Part shown: in pieces, positions 7,120 through 9,010 of the stretch
Numbering within the stretch: position 1 is the first letter of the stretch
How the letters are laid out: the number at the start of each line of letters is the position of its first letter
NCBI GenBank assembly: GCA_033722415.1
Contig: JAWVZC010000164.1
Location: 1 to 9,010, forward strand
Direction: 5' to 3'
Origin: JAMQKA01 sp033722415
GTDB lineage: Bacteria > Bacteroidota > Rhodothermia > Balneolales > Balneolaceae
DNA length: 9,010 nt
Notes under the pieces: generated by a model
Seen by the model: the letters and a program-made list of their open reading frames with translations, nothing else
Told to the model about the DNA's origin: nothing
The model's database searches: none
Translations under genes and position numbers: made by a program

Positions 7120-7235
7120 TGTCCTTCCCAGATCGCTCTAAAAAACGTAAGCTAGATCATGTGTTCCCTCCCGTGACTTGACAGGGGGTCGACCGAAGAG
7201 AATCGAGCGTAATATAACAACCTGTGCCGTATCTG

Positions 7236-7247
7236 AATAACGTTATT
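7236..7247. other. Perfect 12-bp palindrome AATAACGTTATT
   Basis: A loopless perfect dyad about 23 nt beyond the stop codon of the histidine kinase gene. With no loop and no adjacent T-run it does not look like an intrinsic terminator. It could be a protein-binding dyad, or chance. Apart from this and the two repeats further right on the DUF5916 side, the 245-nt spacer shows nothing else I can support. Confidence 0.35.
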
Positions 7248-7269
7248 GCAGCTTTTAACAACCGGCAGG

Positions 7270-8589
7270 TCACTCATCTTCACCGGAACCGTCGGGCGCC
7301 AGATCCACAGTGATGGTGTGCAGGTGTGTATCGCTATTTCGCTCCTCGTAGGTGTAGGAGATATCGAGGTTCGACTGATTTACAATCCGCTTGACAATGG
7401 ACAAGCCGAGCCCGATGGAGCTTGTGCTCTGGTCGGCCTTTTTAAATCGTTTGAAAAGATCGTTCGGATCCACCTTGAGGGGCTTGCCGGTGTTGGTGAT
7501 AACCAGGTGTTCACGCGTAAGCTCGATATCGATGCATCCCCGGTTCACATTGTGCCGGATGGCGTTTTGCAGCAGGTTGGTCCAGAGGATGTCGGCCAAT
7601 ACCGGGTGCATGTGTACCTGAACATTGTCCTGGAGCTCCGATTTCACGGTGATATTGTTTAATGAAATAAGCTCATCAAAGGTGTCTAAACTGTCACTGA
7701 CAAGCTTCGACAGGTTAACCTTTTGCGAGTTGGTGAATTCGTGATTCTCAATTTTCGTGAGCAGTCCGAGTGATTCACTCAGTTTGGAGAGTTTCCGAAT
7801 CGCATTTTGTGTCGACTCCACGTACTGGAACTGTTCCGGGCTCAGTTCGGTCTCAGTCAGCAGTTCGAGCTTGCCCTGGGCGATTGAGAGCGGTGTCTGC
7901 AGCTCGTGCGAGGCATTTTCGGCAAACTCCTTCAGGTTCTGGTAATCGGATACCGCCTTGCGGGTCATTTCGTTGACAAAACGGTTGAGTTCATCAAATT
8001 CCTTTACGCTGGTATCTTCCGCTACAATTGGCTCCCGCTCGTGCAACTTGAAATCCCGAATTTTCTGCAGGGTGTCGCGAAACGGCTTAAAGAGACGGCC
8101 GGAAACCATAAATCCGACCCCGATCGCCCCTATCACCTGCAGGCCGAGTATCCAGAGCAGGGTCTTAACCACGGCTTCGATGATATCATCCGACTCAACC
8201 AGTCCGCCCCATGTGGAGATATAATAGGACTTGCCGTCGATATTACGTACGGCCGACACTTTCACATTGTGTTCCATCCGTTTCAGGTGGGGATGCCAGG
8301 CCATGGTGTCGGAGGCGACGACGCGCTCTTCTTGCATTGTACCCAGTTCCCTGACCACGAGATTGCGATCCTTGAACTTTTCCACCACCTGCGTGCTGTC
8401 GAACCCGAACTCCTGGGCCCGCCCCTCTTCAATCAGGTAACTAATGCGGTTGATACGGTCCATATAGCGCCATCGCAGTTCCTTGTCGATCTCCCCCTTG
8501 ATAAGGTAGTAGGAGATTACCCCGCCGGCCGAGAGAACCACGATGGTGATGAGGAGGTAAATGACCAGAAATTTGTTAACCAGTTTCAT
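7270..8589 (-). CDS. Sensor histidine kinase (two-component system)
   Basis: A 439-residue inner-membrane kinase that would sense an envelope signal and phosphorylate the response regulator encoded just upstream. Order of parts: transmembrane helix 1 at about 7-30; a periplasmic sensor of about 105 residues (31-137), which I do not recognise; transmembrane helix 2 at about 138-163; a HAMP-like linker beginning GRLFKPF (164-170); HisKA with phospho-accepting His228 in FAENASHELQTPLS; and HATPase with N-box LLQNAIRHN (339-347), F-box-like LFKRFKKAD (378-386) and G2 box SIGLGLSIVKRIV (391-403). The G1 box reads ITNTGKP (364-370), so the usual Asp of DxG is replaced by Asn-Thr, a variant I associate with kinases of Bacteroidota and relatives. 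Its ATG overlaps the regulator stop by one base (TGATG), implying translational coupling. The signal is unknown. Confidence 0.97.
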   Translation of the reverse strand: MKLVNKFLVIYLLITIVVLSAGGVISYYLIKGEIDKELRWRYMDRINRISYLIEEGRAQEFGFDSTQVVEKFKDRNLVVRELGTMQEERVVASDTMAWHPHLKRMEHNVKVSAVRNIDGKSYYISTWGGLVESDDIIEAVVKTLLWILGLQVIGAIGVGFMVSGRLFKPFRDTLQKIRDFKLHEREPIVAEDTSVKEFDELNRFVNEMTRKAVSDYQNLKEFAENASHELQTPLSIAQGKLELLTETELSPEQFQYVESTQNAIRKLSKLSESLGLLTKIENHEFTNSQKVNLSKLVSDSLDTFDELISLNNITVKSELQDNVQVHMHPVLADILWTNLLQNAIRHNVNRGCIDIELTREHLVITNTGKPLKVDPNDLFKRFKKADQSTSSIGLGLSIVKRIVNQSNLDISYTYEERNSDTHLHTITVDLAPDGSGEDE

Positions 8590-9010
8590 CAGCTTGCGAT
8601 CTTGAATTTATAACCGATTCCGTAAATGGACTCGATGTAGTCACCCGCCCCGGCCCCAACCAGCTTTTTGCGGAGGTTCTTGATATGCTGGTACACGAAA
8701 TCGAGATTATCCAGGTGATCCACATAGTCGCCCCACAAGTGCTCGGCGATGGTCTGCTTGGAGAGCACCCTGTTTTTATTGGCCGAAAAATAGACCAGCA
8801 GATCGTACTCTTTGGGGGTCAGGTCCACCGGTTCGTCATCGACCGTCACTTCCATCGTATCGGTATTGATACTGATCTCGTTGACGGTGATGATCTCGTC
8901 GCCCCCCAGGTTTTTGCGCCGGTTCACGGCCTTTATGCGCGCGTGCAGCTCGGAAAGGTGGAACGGCTTGGTCAGGTAGTCATCGGCCCCCAGCTCCAGC
9001 CCCTTCACCT
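8589..9010 (-). CDS. OmpR/PhoB-family response regulator (partial, 5' end outside window)
   Basis: The C-terminal 140 or so residues of a DNA-binding response regulator that would act as the phosphorylation partner of the adjacent kinase. The frame is open at the right edge; the first complete codon at 9008 is a GTG inside the gene (Val), not a start. Visible are the end of the receiver domain, KGLELGADDYLTKPF, with the conserved Lys of TKPF that contacts the phosphorylated Asp (the Asp itself lies outside), then a linker. The winged-helix effector follows: DLTPKEYDLLVYF, SKQTIAEHLWG, the recognition helix VYQHIKNLRKKL, and the C-terminal wing YIESIYGIGYKFK. This domain usually binds tandem direct repeats of about 10-11 bp, which makes the perfect 10-bp repeat at 7055-7074 a natural candidate target. 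The stop TGA shares one base with the kinase ATG. Confidence 0.97.
   Translation of the reverse strand, partial: VKGLELGADDYLTKPFHLSELHARIKAVNRRKNLGGDEIITVNEISINTDTMEVTVDDEPVDLTPKEYDLLVYFSANKNRVLSKQTIAEHLWGDYVDHLDNLDFVYQHIKNLRKKLVGAGAGDYIESIYGIGYKFKIAS

Noticed and set aside
7058..7141. 27-codon small open frame in the spacer upstream of DUF5916
   Set aside because: No ribosome binding site, no recognisable features, and it overlaps the candidate promoter repeats.
7178..7215. TTGACA on the plus strand with TAATAT downstream, a possible antisense promoter into the kinase gene
   Set aside because: The spacing is 26 nt, far from the usual 17, and no -10-like element lies at the correct distance.
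7906..8613. 235-codon plus-strand open frame opposite the histidine kinase
   Set aside because: Antisense shadow; the kinase motifs on the minus strand are unambiguous.

Overview
The window looks like a stretch of a Gram-negative, FCB-group chromosome. A member of Bacteroidota, Rhodothermota or Balneolota with moderate-to-high GC is the best guess. The reasons are a DUF5916/CBM9-type outer-membrane protein, a short-tailed AsmA-family protein, a response regulator and kinase pair with FCB-like motif variants, and starts mostly without Shine-Dalgarno sequences. Placement below phylum is not supported by anything visible here. I see no mobile element, CRISPR array, rRNA or tRNA.

Layout from left to right: (1) 1-613, minus strand, 5' part of a DUF368 membrane protein (PopT-type polyprenyl-phosphate transporter family), running off the left edge; it has no stop in the window and is read directly from the reverse strand. 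(2) 824-1531, minus strand, protein-L-isoaspartate O-methyltransferase (pcm). (3) A 225-nt divergent spacer with a GTGA-N-TCAC type inverted repeat close to the pcm start. (4) 1757-4498, plus strand, a 913-residue AsmA-family protein whose middle consists of internal repeats of about 113 residues. (5) A 282-nt convergent spacer filled with three families of degenerate 7-bp repeats. (6) 4781-7024, minus strand, a secreted CBM9-like/DUF5916 protein predicted to be an outer-membrane beta-barrel. (7) A 245-nt spacer with a perfect 10-bp tandem direct repeat just upstream of that gene. (8) 7270-8589 and 8589-9010, minus strand, a two-component system: an OmpR-family response regulator (5' end outside the window) followed by a sensor histidine kinase with a 1-nt TGATG overlap.

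Most of the genes concern the envelope: a carrier-lipid transporter, an AsmA-type lipid-handling candidate, an outer-membrane barrel and a membrane sensor kinase. The most testable regulatory idea is that the response regulator binds the 10-bp direct repeat in front of the DUF5916 gene. The most unusual non-coding signal is the 7-bp periodicity, which appears with different consensus sequences in two separate spacers and is absent from the genes. Nothing here is clearly a new defence or mobile system; the novelty lies in the repeats and candidate operators.
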